Positions 1 through 6,200 of a stretch of 7,196 bases of DNA are shown here, piece by piece (the first letter of the stretch is position 1; the number at the start of each line of letters is the position of its first letter). The notes beneath the pieces were generated by a model. The model made no database searches. It was not told where the DNA came from and was given only the letters and a program-made list of their open reading frames with translations. Source of the DNA: CAINVV01 sp031432175 (GTDB taxonomy: Bacteria > Bacteroidota > Bacteroidia > Bacteroidales > Prolixibacteraceae); NCBI GenBank assembly GCA_964358545.1, contig CAYHQN010000171.1, forward strand, positions 1 through 7,196. The letters are read 5' to 3'. Made by a program: the position numbers and the translations under genes.

Positions 1-92
1 GCCATATAACAAAATAAACCGTCTCTTTTTTCAATTTGGTAAAGTAGAATTAAAAGCAGTATTATAGTAACAACAGGTGTTACGACAAACAT
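1..92 (-). CDS. Possible start of a small membrane protein, cut by the left edge
   Basis: An ATG at 92-90 on the minus strand opens a frame that stays open to the window edge, giving 30 complete codons. The peptide begins MFVVTPVVTIILLLILLYQ, a single strongly hydrophobic helix followed by a charged IEKRDG stretch. This is the pattern of an N-terminal transmembrane anchor with a cytoplasmic positive end. It lies about 40 bases beyond the hairpin at 133-168 in the same direction as the other minus-strand genes. The same DNA can also be read on the plus strand as a short C-terminal tail ending at the TAG at 65-67, so the true gene could run the other way. I do not recognise the protein, and the fragment is too short to prove it is coding. 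Confidence 0.3.
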   Translation of the reverse strand, partial: MFVVTPVVTIILLLILLYQIEKRDGLFCYM

Positions 93-132
93 TGGAATAA
101 TTGCATTGTAAAATTATAAATCAAGTTTTATT

Positions 133-168
133 AAAAACGCCCCGTACTTAAAAATACGAGGCGTTTTT
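133..168. terminator. Strong bidirectional intrinsic terminator hairpin
   Basis: Two 14-base arms, 133-146 and 155-168, are complementary except for one C/A mismatch and enclose an 8-base loop. The arms begin with AAAAACGCC and end with GGCGTTTTT, so a GC-rich core is followed by a T run on either strand. It can therefore stop transcription from both sides. On the minus strand it lies about 77 bases after the stop of the nitroreductase gene. On the plus strand it could serve a gene ending left of or at the window edge. Confidence 0.85.
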
Positions 169-193
169 GTATTCCATTGGTAACCAGGATTTG

Positions 194-247
194 CAGTCTG
201 CCAGTCCCTCCGTCCCTCAGTCTCCCAGTCCTTCCTTCCGTCCCTCA
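194..247. repeat. Imperfect tandem repeat, C/T-rich on plus and G/A-rich on minus
   Basis: Two copies of one unit lie next to each other, 194-219 and 218-247. Both start CAGTCT.CCAGTCC and end CCGTCCCTCA; the second carries four extra bases (a CTTC-like duplication). The minus strand is therefore a run of GGGAC, GGGAG and GGAAGG blocks. The repeat abuts the nitroreductase stop codon exactly, since its last three bases are the complement of TGA, so it forms the start of that mRNA's 3' untranslated region. I recall tracts of this kind between genes in other Bacteroidota, but cannot check that here. Confidence 0.7.
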
Positions 248-883
248 CTCTTTCTTATACGCTACCAGATTGTTCAGCATCAAATATTGCGAAGGCTTCA
301 GCTTCAGAACTTCCCGCAATTTTTGCAGATCCATGGTGACGCGGGGATGGGTGGCAAAACCTGTGCCGGCACAGAAAATTCCTATATTTTGGGAGACAAT
401 ACCGGCATCGAACGCTGCCAACTGCAGTTTAACAGAATCTGTTCCGGATTTAAACCTCGAAATGTCAGAAACCATCACGCAGAATACAGGGGCACCTGCA
501 AAATTTACCTGCCTTCCTGCTACCTGCAGCCGGTAGTCACCTGCTGTGATCAGGTCCAACTGATGTTTCTTCGCATCGTAAAGATAGGCTCCTTTTTTCA
601 TCACCACATAAACATCAATATCTTGTGAATTCATGGCGGAAGGGGCAGTGCGCTTGCCAATATCGGCCCGGTTAATGCCATCGGCGGCCCAAAGCAGATC
701 AGAAAGGTCCTGAATTTTAAGATCGAGGGTATCAAACTTGCTTTGGGAAGATCTTTGCGCAAAGCTCTTCATCACGGATAATCCCCTGTTGAGGTCGGGT
801 TGATTCAGAACAATTGTTTGTGGTTGTGCGAACAAAGGAGCTGATAAAATAGAAAAGCAAAGACAAATCATAATCTTATTCAT
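245..883 (-). CDS. Exported SagB/ThcOx-type nitroreductase-family protein
   Basis: This 212-residue protein looks like a single-domain FMN-dependent nitroreductase of the SagB/ThcOx branch. Residues 1-20 form a signal peptide with a hydrophobic core and a LFAQ end, so the mature enzyme should be exported, probably to the periplasm. The family-typical order is visible: RSSQ near 44-47 (phosphate contact of FMN), IQDLSDLLWAADGINR at 57-72, GKRTAPSAMN at 76-85, a VYVV..GAYLYD strand pair at 91-103, and GTGFATHP at 173-180 near the flavin site. Length fits the short members of the family. SagB proteins in peptide-modifying clusters oxidise azolines, but no YcaO partner or precursor peptide is present here, so that role is unlikely; the substrate is unknown. 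The ATG at 883-881 is 44 bases after the hepT stop with no clear promoter between, so it may be cotranscribed with mntA-hepT. Confidence 0.85.
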   Translation of the reverse strand: MNKIMICLCFSILSAPLFAQPQTIVLNQPDLNRGLSVMKSFAQRSSQSKFDTLDLKIQDLSDLLWAADGINRADIGKRTAPSAMNSQDIDVYVVMKKGAYLYDAKKHQLDLITAGDYRLQVAGRQVNFAGAPVFCVMVSDISRFKSGTDSVKLQLAAFDAGIVSQNIGIFCAGTGFATHPRVTMDLQKLREVLKLKPSQYLMLNNLVAYKKE

Positions 884-927
884 GGATTTAGATTTTAATG
901 GATTAGTTTAAAAAAGCTGGTTGGTCT

Positions 928-1269
928 CTATTCATTCTCAATGACTCCAACAATTTGCTTAGACAATTCCGGTATTTTATTTTTTATCACATCCCATACA
1001 ATGGAATAATTAATTCCCATGTAATCGTGAATTAAACGGTCTCTCATTCCTGCCATGTTTTTCCAATTAATAGTTCCCCATTTTAATTTGAAATCAGCAG
1101 GTATTTTCTTTGTGGCTTCTCCTATAATTTCGAGACTTCTAACAATCGCTCTTTTTAAAACTTCATCTTGAATCAGAACGTCTTTGGAAATACCTTTTCC
1201 TGTGACGGATAAAATAAACAAGCACTCATCATTGATGTGTCTTAGATATTCTATTGGCTCTTTAGACAT
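928..1269 (-). CDS. hepT: HepT-like ribonuclease toxin (DUF86)
   Basis: A 113-residue all-helical protein of the HepT/DUF86 family, the toxin of MntA-HepT modules. The diagnostic RX4HXY motif is intact: R76, H81 and Y83 in MRDRLIHDYMG. In characterised members the Arg and His form the HEPN ribonuclease site and the Tyr is adenylylated by the antitoxin, which silences the nuclease. Other family features are the SLEIIGEATKKIP segment at 45-57 and the W..IAGMR-like WKNMAGMR at 69-76. Length is normal for the family. Its ATG overlaps the end of the antitoxin gene by eight bases (ATGTCTAA), so the two are very likely translationally coupled. The motif is undamaged, suggesting a working toxin. Its exact RNA target cannot be read from sequence. 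Confidence 0.92.
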   Translation of the reverse strand: MSKEPIEYLRHINDECLFILSVTGKGISKDVLIQDEVLKRAIVRSLEIIGEATKKIPADFKLKWGTINWKNMAGMRDRLIHDYMGINYSIVWDVIKNKIPELSKQIVGVIENE

Positions 1270-1558
1270 ACAAAACCTCTTTTAAAATTTTCGGTCCTAT
1301 ATATGGACTTAACCCGTTTTTAGTAACAATCTCGACCCTTTCGTTCTTGAAAAGCTGCTCGAAGAGATCATAAACTGCCATATAATTATCATAATTTTCT
1401 TCATTGGGTTCAAAATCAATCAAAATATCAATATCGCTTTTATCTGATTGGTCGCCTCTGACATACGAGCCAAAAAGACCAATATCCCGTATTCCTAATT
1501 TAGAAATTGCAGGTTTATTGCTCTTTATCGTTGTTAAGATAAAATCTTTAGACGTCAT
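1262..1558 (-). CDS. mntA: MntA-type minimal nucleotidyltransferase antitoxin
   Basis: A small nucleotidyltransferase of 98 residues, the partner of the HepT-like toxin. The hallmark GSX10DXD motif is present: G30, S31, then D42 and D44 in GLFGSYVRGDQ..KSDIDILIDF. A third acidic residue, E76 in RVEIVT, takes the place of the usual Asp. In studied pairs this enzyme transfers AMP from ATP to the tyrosine of HepT and so neutralises it. I chose the ATG at 1558-1556. A GTG at 1600 would add 14 residues that do not belong to the family, and a promoter-like element lies between the two, which would place the GTG outside the transcript. Here the antitoxin comes first and overlaps the toxin by eight bases. 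Confidence 0.9.
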   Translation of the reverse strand: MTSKDFILTTIKSNKPAISKLGIRDIGLFGSYVRGDQSDKSDIDILIDFEPNEENYDNYMAVYDLFEQLFKNERVEIVTKNGLSPYIGPKILKEVLYV

Positions 1559-1574
1559 ATTCAAAACTTTACTA

Positions 1575-1603
1575 CAAATATACAAATCTAAATTCAACAC
1601 AAC
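1575..1603 (-). promoter_or_regulatory. Likely Bacteroidota-type promoter of mntA-hepT
   Basis: On the minus strand TATATTTG (1582-1575) matches the TAnnTTTG -7 consensus exactly. A GTTG at 1603-1600, one base off the TTTG -33 element, stands 17 bases upstream. A second exact -7 match, TAGATTTG at 1590-1583, overlaps. Transcription would start near 1568, only about ten bases before the ATG at 1558. That fits the short leaders common in this phylum and separates the toxin-antitoxin pair from the upstream VOC gene. Confidence 0.5.
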
Positions 1604-1638
1604 AGCGAGAATCTCAAATGTCCACTTGGAATTATCTT

Positions 1639-2043
1639 CTAATTCTTATCCCTTGTTGTTATCTCAATTCTGTTCTTGTCCGGGTCCAACGTCACAAATT
1701 CGTAATAACCGTCACCGGTAATTCGTGGACCATCCAGAATTTCGAATCCGTTCGATGAAAACAACCGGGCTTTTTCATCGACCTCTTTCTTTGTTGCCGT
1801 TTCAAATGCCAGATGGATGATCCCTTTGTGTTGAAAAATAACTGTATCGTTTTGGTTGTCAGGAAGATTCGGTCTGGTCATTAACTCCAGGCGTGCGCCA
1901 TGACCGAAGGTTATGAAATAACTCTCATAGCTCTTTTTCGTATTGATATATTTTTCGCCGGATCGGCCATCCAGGTATTGAACATAGAAATCTTTCAAAC
2001 GCTCCAGATTGTCGGTCCAAATGGCTGCATGTTCGAGGATCAT
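1639..2043 (-). CDS. VOC (glyoxalase/bleomycin-resistance fold) family protein
   Basis: A 134-residue single-domain protein of the vicinal oxygen chelate superfamily, with two beta-alpha-beta-beta-beta modules. The opening MILEHAAIWTDNLERLKDFY is the classical first strand and helix. Candidate metal ligands sit in the usual places: H5, E53 (in ARLELM), H77 (in GIIHLAFE) and E127 (in NRIEIT). All four are kept, so a divalent-metal lyase, isomerase or dioxygenase is plausible; the substrate cannot be told. The GDGYYEFVTLDPDKNRIE end is typical of glyoxalase-I-like members. I used the ATG at 2043-2041; a TTG nine bases upstream (2052) would add only three residues. It starts 23 bases after the stop of the preceding small gene, so the two probably share a transcript. 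Confidence 0.88.
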   Translation of the reverse strand: MILEHAAIWTDNLERLKDFYVQYLDGRSGEKYINTKKSYESYFITFGHGARLELMTRPNLPDNQNDTVIFQHKGIIHLAFETATKKEVDEKARLFSSNGFEILDGPRITGDGYYEFVTLDPDKNRIEITTRDKN

Positions 2044-2066
2044 CGGATTCAAATTTATGATGTAAA

Positions 2067-2465
2067 TTATTTTTTCTTTGGTTTGAAAAGGGCTAAACCG
2101 GAGGTAATGCCAGAGATGATGGAGTTCATTGTTTCAACTTTCCCGGGCAACAGTGGTTTCAGGGATTCAATCTCAACCAAAAGCTTTTCTATGTTATTGG
2201 TCAGCAACTCTTCCATTGCCGTGAATCCGCCGTGTGAAATCAGATCATGTGCCGGAATTAGTATTTCAACCATTATTTCGCCTTCTAAAAATTTATCCTG
2301 ATCGATCAGTCCAATGCTTTCGAAATAGTCCAATACCGAACTAACCAGTTCCGGGTTAAAACCAAATATTTCCATCGAATCTTCCGAATCAAATCCGAAA
2401 GTCATCTCAGGACTTTCGGATACAATCTTGTTTAAAATCTTATCCTTTACCTTGCAATCTATCAT
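2067..2465 (-). CDS. Small uncharacterised protein, possible helical/winged-helix fold
   Basis: I do not recognise a named family for this 132-residue cytoplasmic protein. It has no signal peptide or membrane segment. The first part alternates short helices (6-18, 37-52) with a hydrophobic strand at 63-70 (EIMVEILI), which could be a small winged-helix-like domain. A PAHDLISHGGF motif at 71-81 follows, then a long amphipathic helix (83-105) and a lysine-rich tail (FKPKKK). I vaguely recall similar AHDLI..GGF..xEE arrangements in small Bacteroidota proteins, but cannot confirm it. The gene lies between the kinase and the VOC gene and is in the same reading phase as the kinase, separated from it by a TAA and a TGA. 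It stands where a receiver domain would be expected, but the sequence shows no receiver motifs. Confidence 0.7.
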   Translation of the reverse strand: MIDCKVKDKILNKIVSESPEMTFGFDSEDSMEIFGFNPELVSSVLDYFESIGLIDQDKFLEGEIMVEILIPAHDLISHGGFTAMEELLTNNIEKLLVEIESLKPLLPGKVETMNSIISGITSGLALFKPKKK

Positions 2466-2489
2466 GGGACGGTTTTTTAAAATTGGTCA

Positions 2490-2558
2490 CAACAGTTCGT
2501 CTGCATCATCAACAGGAAAAACATTTTCAACAACAACTTTTTCTTCCGGGTCAGGATG
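2490..2558 (-). pseudogene. In-frame remnant of a kinase-to-receiver linker
   Basis: Directly after the TAA stop of the histidine kinase (2561-2559) the same frame stays open for 23 codons, until a TGA at 2489-2487. It encodes an acidic, proline-containing stretch starting HPDPEEKVVVEN and ending VDDADELL. In hybrid kinases of this phylum the ATPase domain typically ends FYFTIPY and is followed by just such a linker into a receiver domain. The TAA is where the Tyr codon (TAT or TAC) would be, so one base change would account for the stop. The receiver itself is absent. The reading is my inference from composition and position. Confidence 0.55.
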
Positions 2559-4742
2559 TTATGGAATCGTAAAATAAAATATTGAACCTTTCCCTTCCTC
2601 GCTTTCTACCCAAATTTTTCCGCCGTGTTTTTCGATGAACTCCTTACAGAGAATTAACCCCAATCCGGTCCCTCTCTCATTTTGGGTGCCATATGTTGAG
2701 TAATTTTCGTCGATCCGGAATAATTGTTCAATTCTGTCTTTTGGTATTCCTACCCCATTGTCGATTACAGAAACCGTTAGTCCCTCTTTTTCTTCAGCTG
2801 AAATGATGATCCACCCTCCCGGATGAGTAAATTTTATGGCATTTGAAATCAGATTTCTCAACACCGTACTCATCATATTTTTGTCAGCAAAAACAGGGAC
2901 ATTGTTAGGTAAAGTTTTAGTGATGGTAATGGATTTTTGTCCGGCAGCATTGTCTAATAAAAGTTCCACTTCATTGATGAGCTCTGTCATTTGAAAATAC
3001 GCGGGATTGAATTCCATCTTTCCGGTTTGAGAACGCGACCATTCCATCAGGTTCATCAGTAAATCCATGGCCCGTTGAGATGAATGGAGGATGATACCGG
3101 TATATTCTTCTATTCCCTGATAGTTATTTTCTTTGACCTGTTCATCGAGAATTTCGCTAAAGCCAACGATAGCGTTGAAGGGGGTTTTCAGATCATGGGC
3201 AATGATGGAGAAGAACTTGTCTTTTTCGGCGTTGAGCTTTGTTAACGCTGCATTTGTTTTTTTTATTTCTGCTTCCGCAGACTTGCGCTCCGTGATATCT
3301 CTTGTAACCCCAACAACAGCAATCAATTCACCTTTATCATTTAATAATGGTGCAAGGGAAAGTTGAACCGGAAAATCAATTCCAACTTTTCTTTTGTTGA
3401 GAACTTCACCAGTCCACATTTCCTTCTTTGCCAAGGTAGAAAACAGATCATTGCTTACTTCAGGTAAATTATGCTCTGAATGTATAATTGAAATCGGTTG
3501 CCCAACAATTTCTTCTTCTTTGTATCCATAAACTTTACAGAAGGAATCATTGACAAAAATAATTTGGTAATCCTTATCTGTGATCGCTATACAATCGGCA
3601 GAATTTTTAACCGCATGGGCAAGCATATTTATTTTTTCTTCGGTTTTCTTGCGTTCAGTTATATCCAGATGTGAACCCAATAAGTGCAATGGTTTTCCGT
3701 TATCACCGAATTGAATCGAGCCTCTGGCAAGTATCCATCGATATGAACCGTCTTTATGCCTGAATCGATATTCTGATTCAAACTTATCACGTTTACCCGA
3801 AATGAATTCTTTAGTCGCTTCCTCTATCCGTTTGGCATCATCGGGGTGCAGATGAGACATGTATATTTCAACGCTACCTTGTAATTCATCATCTTCATAA
3901 CCGATTTGCTTTTTCCATTCCGGTGATTGATAGACTTCGTTCGTTTGCATGTTCCAGTCCCACAATCCAACGCCGCTTGCTTTGATGGATTCCTGAAGCT
4001 GCTCATAGACCTTTTCTGTTTGTTTTTGGGATTCATGCAGTTTGCTTTCTGATTCTTTGCGTGCCTGAATCTGAAGTTCCAGTTCCTGATTTTGCTGAAG
4101 CATTTGCACACGGCTTTTACGTAAGAAGCGTTCAATGGGCAGCCAAACGATTACGAGCAATAGAATAACCAGACCAAAAAACCATTTACTGTTTTTTGCA
4201 CTGTTGCGTAGCCGGGTTTGTAGTTTGTCAGTTTCCAGTTCATGCAGTTTGATAAATGTTGTAAGCCCTTCTGAATAGAAAGCTTTCTGCCTGGCGTATT
4301 CACTTCCTTTCATAATAGTGACGGCTTCATCTAGTTTCCTATCGCGAACCAATTCAAAAACGCGGTTTTCCATTGCCACGAGACTAACATTAGCATTGTC
4401 GGTCAATTTCAGCATTTTATGGAGATTATTAAGCGTATCAAGCCGAATCAAATATTTAATAACTTGGTCGAGTTTTGGTTCAAAAAGGCGGTACCGTTGT
4501 TCCCATTGCGCATCACCGGTGGTAGCCGCAAGCAAAGCAGAATTTGTGAGGACTTCATCTAAAAAGGGTATATCCTTTATATCGTTTCTCTCTATTTGTG
4601 CCTGTTTGGAGTTTTCAAGCACATCTTCCATCACATTGTAGGTATGAGTGCCAACTAACATCAGCAGAATAGCCGATGAAACAATTGCAAAGAACAAAAA
4701 GAAATTTGGGTTCTTCAAATAGTTGTTTATGTATTTTTTCAT
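2559..4742 (-). CDS. Membrane-bound two-PAS sensor histidine kinase
   Basis: A 727-residue sensor kinase. A transmembrane helix at about 13-32 and another at 187-203 enclose a helical extracytoplasmic sensor domain of some 155 residues with the motif ATTGDAQWEQRYRLFEPKLD. A cytoplasmic coiled coil follows (207-252), then a PAS_3-type domain (253-365, ending in LDITERK) and a second PAS domain (370-487, ending in RDITERK). The HisKA domain has the phosphoacceptor H516 in FFSIIAHDLKTPFNAIVGFSE-like context. The ATPase domain shows the N box (N630, N634), the G1 box DNGVGIP (661-667) and GTGLGL (691-696). All catalytic elements are intact. No receiver domain is attached and no response regulator is encoded in the window, so the partner is elsewhere. 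I chose the ATG at 4742-4740; the longer frame starts at a TTG (4772) before the membrane anchor. Signal unknown. Confidence 0.95.
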   Translation of the reverse strand: MKKYINNYLKNPNFFLFFAIVSSAILLMLVGTHTYNVMEDVLENSKQAQIERNDIKDIPFLDEVLTNSALLAATTGDAQWEQRYRLFEPKLDQVIKYLIRLDTLNNLHKMLKLTDNANVSLVAMENRVFELVRDRKLDEAVTIMKGSEYARQKAFYSEGLTTFIKLHELETDKLQTRLRNSAKNSKWFFGLVILLLVIVWLPIERFLRKSRVQMLQQNQELELQIQARKESESKLHESQKQTEKVYEQLQESIKASGVGLWDWNMQTNEVYQSPEWKKQIGYEDDELQGSVEIYMSHLHPDDAKRIEEATKEFISGKRDKFESEYRFRHKDGSYRWILARGSIQFGDNGKPLHLLGSHLDITERKKTEEKINMLAHAVKNSADCIAITDKDYQIIFVNDSFCKVYGYKEEEIVGQPISIIHSEHNLPEVSNDLFSTLAKKEMWTGEVLNKRKVGIDFPVQLSLAPLLNDKGELIAVVGVTRDITERKSAEAEIKKTNAALTKLNAEKDKFFSIIAHDLKTPFNAIVGFSEILDEQVKENNYQGIEEYTGIILHSSQRAMDLLMNLMEWSRSQTGKMEFNPAYFQMTELINEVELLLDNAAGQKSITITKTLPNNVPVFADKNMMSTVLRNLISNAIKFTHPGGWIIISAEEKEGLTVSVIDNGVGIPKDRIEQLFRIDENYSTYGTQNERGTGLGLILCKEFIEKHGGKIWVESEEGKGSIFYFTIP

Positions 4743-4887
4743 CGTTTTGAAAGGTAAGTTCTTTGTTAACAATGATTAACTCTTGTTCCGCCTGCATGTG
4801 CCTGACGATGTCTTTATCGTTTACTATCTTGAAGGGACTACACTTTTGCTGAAATTCTTGTAACTCATTCATAGACGCTACAACCAT
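4735..4887 (-). pseudogene. Fragment of a PAS/kinase linker, out of frame with the kinase
   Basis: An open frame from the ATG at 4887-4885 runs into the kinase gene in a different phase. Its part upstream of the kinase start reads DIVRHMQAEQEL (26-37), continuing ELIIVNKELTFQNDEK up to residue 51. This resembles the DITERKxAEEEL end of a PAS domain joined to the ELIIANKELAFQNEEK linker that many Bacteroidota kinases carry. After residue 51 the frame only shadows the kinase N-terminus and loses this character. The kinase ATG lies within the Asp-Glu codons of the fragment. I read it as a relic of a neighbouring or ancestral kinase gene, not as a functional protein, although a short translated leader cannot be ruled out. 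Confidence 0.5.
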
Positions 4888-4945
4888 GCGTCCAGACTCA
4901 GATTTTTCAGTAATTAGGTAGATCGAGAGCGAGTAATTTGAGAGA

Positions 4946-4975
4946 TAAACTTACATAAAATATTTGAATATCAAA
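4946..4975 (-). promoter_or_regulatory. Candidate promoter for the histidine kinase locus
   Basis: On the minus strand a TTTG at 4975-4972 is followed after 18 bases by TAAGTTTA (4953-4946), one base off TAnnTTTG. The spacing fits the Bacteroidota -33/-7 arrangement. A start near 4940 would transcribe the linker fragment and then the kinase, leaving a leader of about 200 bases before the kinase ATG. Confidence 0.35.
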
Positions 4976-4993
4976 CTATTCACGGTACGATTT

Positions 4994-5001
4994 TATCTTT
5001 G
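4994..5001 (+). promoter_or_regulatory. Candidate -7 element for the deacetylase transcript
   Basis: TATCTTTG at 4994-5001, followed by C, is an exact match to the TAnnTTTG -7 element. The nearest upstream TTTG (4963-4966) is 27 bases away, wider than usual, so the -33 half is weak. Transcription from here would give an unusually long leader of about 180 bases before the deacetylase ATG. Confidence 0.4.
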
Positions 5002-5142
5002 CGACTTCCTGATCGAAGTATATTTAACATTAATAGACCCGAGAAGGGTTGGAGGGTTTAAAAAGTTTGAAGACCGGGATATTGAGGTAGCTTAATCTCT
5101 GGGAATAATCCGTATTTTAGTAAGCGATAGGATAACCCCTAA

Positions 5143-5193
5143 ATGAAAAGAAAGACTTTGCTTATATTAGATAAACAAATGATAAACAGATGA
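5143..5193 (+). CDS. Possible 16-residue upstream open frame coupled to the deacetylase
   Basis: An ATG at 5143 opens a frame encoding MKRKTLLILDKQMINR. It ends at the TGA at 5191-5193, which overlaps the deacetylase start codon as ATGA. Such an overlap allows translational coupling, where ribosomes finishing the leader restart on the next gene. There is no independent evidence that it is translated, and a frame this short can easily arise by chance. Confidence 0.25.
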   Translation: MKRKTLLILDKQMINR

Positions 5194-6080
5194 AAACTAT
5201 AAAGGATTTATTGCTGCTTTGTTTGATGGTGACTGTTATGAATACTACCGCTCAGGAACATCTATCGAGAATTATCGTTTTTGGCGCTCATCCCGATGAT
5301 TGCGATCTTAAGGCGGGCGGTACCGCCATAAAATTTGCCCGGATGGGTCATGCGGTGAAATTTGTCTCCCTGACAAACGGAGATGCCGGTCACCAGTCGA
5401 TGGGAGGAGGTGCATTGGCAAAAAGGAGATATGCAGAAGCGCTTGAGGCTGCCAAACGGATGGGGATCGAATACACAATCATCGATAATCATGACGGTGA
5501 GCTCTTGCCTACGCTTGAAAACAGGCTAAAAGTTATCAGGGAAATCCGAAAGTGGAATGCTGATGTTGTCATCTCACCCAGACCCAATGATTACCATCCC
5601 GATCATCGTTATGCAGGCATTCTAGTTCAGGACGCCGCCTACATGATTATTGTTCCTAACGTTGTGCCGGATATTCCTCCATTAAAGAAAAATCCCGTTT
5701 TTCTCTACCTCCAGGATAATTTCCACAATCCTACTTCGTTCAAGCCTGATATCGCCGTGGATATTGATGATGTTAAGGAGCAAAAAGTGTACGCGTTATC
5801 CGCACATGCATCTCAATTTTTCGAATGGCTTCCATGGACAAGCGGCGATGAAAACAAGGTACCTAAATCTGAAAAGGAACGCCTGGCCTGGCTGACTGCT
5901 ACACGGATGAGCAATCCAATCAGTTTAACTGTTCGGGAAAGTCTCAGGAAATGGTATGGTAATGACCATGGGGAAAGCATAAAAAATGCGGAAGCTTTTG
6001 AAATATGCGAGTATGGCAGTCAGCCCACCGAGGAGGAAATCAGAAATCTCTTCCCAATGTTGAAATCAACCCAAAAATAA
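5190..6080 (+). CDS. Exported PIG-L/LmbE-family deacetylase
   Basis: A 296-residue zinc-dependent N-deacetylase of the PIG-L/LmbE superfamily, whose members remove acetyl groups from GlcNAc-type sugars and related amides. Residues 1-21 are a signal peptide (hydrophobic LLLLCLMVTVM, ending TTAQ), so it probably acts outside the cytoplasm. The core is clear: FGAHPDD at 31-37 supplies zinc ligands H34 and D37 with D36 as likely catalytic base, TNGDAGH lies at 62-68, and HPDH at 136-139 supplies the third ligand H139. A mid-region YLQDNF segment and the SAHASQFFEWLPW stretch (about 204-216) match Bacteroidota members of this family. All active-site residues are kept. The ATG at 5190 places the signal peptide at the very N-terminus. 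The substrate is not evident. The next gene lies 120 bases downstream on the same strand. Confidence 0.93.
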   Translation: MKTIKDLLLLCLMVTVMNTTAQEHLSRIIVFGAHPDDCDLKAGGTAIKFARMGHAVKFVSLTNGDAGHQSMGGGALAKRRYAEALEAAKRMGIEYTIIDNHDGELLPTLENRLKVIREIRKWNADVVISPRPNDYHPDHRYAGILVQDAAYMIIVPNVVPDIPPLKKNPVFLYLQDNFHNPTSFKPDIAVDIDDVKEQKVYALSAHASQFFEWLPWTSGDENKVPKSEKERLAWLTATRMSNPISLTVRESLRKWYGNDHGESIKNAEAFEICEYGSQPTEEEIRNLFPMLKSTQK

Positions 6081-6200
6081 CAATGTGTAATATATTTATC
6101 GTTACAAGATGGATTGAGATAATCTCTGCGCCGAAAAGGTCAAACATTTAGTCTGTTCAAATTGTTGTAAATTAACCTACTAAAAACTAATTCCAGTAGA
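6081..6200 (+). other. Short intergenic gap before the hydrolase gene
   Basis: This 120-base gap shows no terminator and no exact -7 element; TATATTTA near 6091-6098 is one base off. A small perfect inverted repeat, GAGAT-A-ATCTC, lies at 6116-6126, and a weak CTACT/AGTAG pair (6177-6181, 6195-6199) sits directly before the start codon. Read-through from the deacetylase gene is possible. Confidence 0.35.

Larger units (their letters stand above)
4888..5189. other. Divergent intergenic region, about 300 bases
   Basis: This gap separates the minus-strand kinase locus from the plus-strand deacetylase gene. It holds a candidate promoter for each direction (4946-4975 minus, 4994-5001 plus), a small GACCC-GAGAA-GGGTT hairpin near 5037-5051, and a 16-codon open frame that touches the deacetylase start. 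No long protein-coding frame, transfer RNA or clear terminator is seen. Confidence 0.6.

Noticed and set aside
67..83. Perfect 6-base inverted repeat GTAACA/TGTTAC with a 5-base loop
   Set aside because: AT-rich, without a T run or a flanking promoter; it may be chance or simply part of the edge gene.
167..628. Plus-strand open frames opposite the nitroreductase gene
   Set aside because: They are antisense to a well-supported gene, contain no recognisable domain, and begin in the repeat tract.
2067..2465. Small gene as a displaced receiver domain
   Set aside because: It lacks the paired acidic residues near the start, the phosphoacceptor Asp after a third strand and the conserved Lys of receiver domains.
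3824..4135. Second minus-strand frame inside the histidine kinase
   Set aside because: Low-complexity, Lys/Asn-rich translation in another phase of an intact kinase gene; a frame shadow.
6116..6126. GAGAT-A-ATCTC palindrome as an operator
   Set aside because: Too short to stand out from chance, and no regulator gene or second site is nearby.
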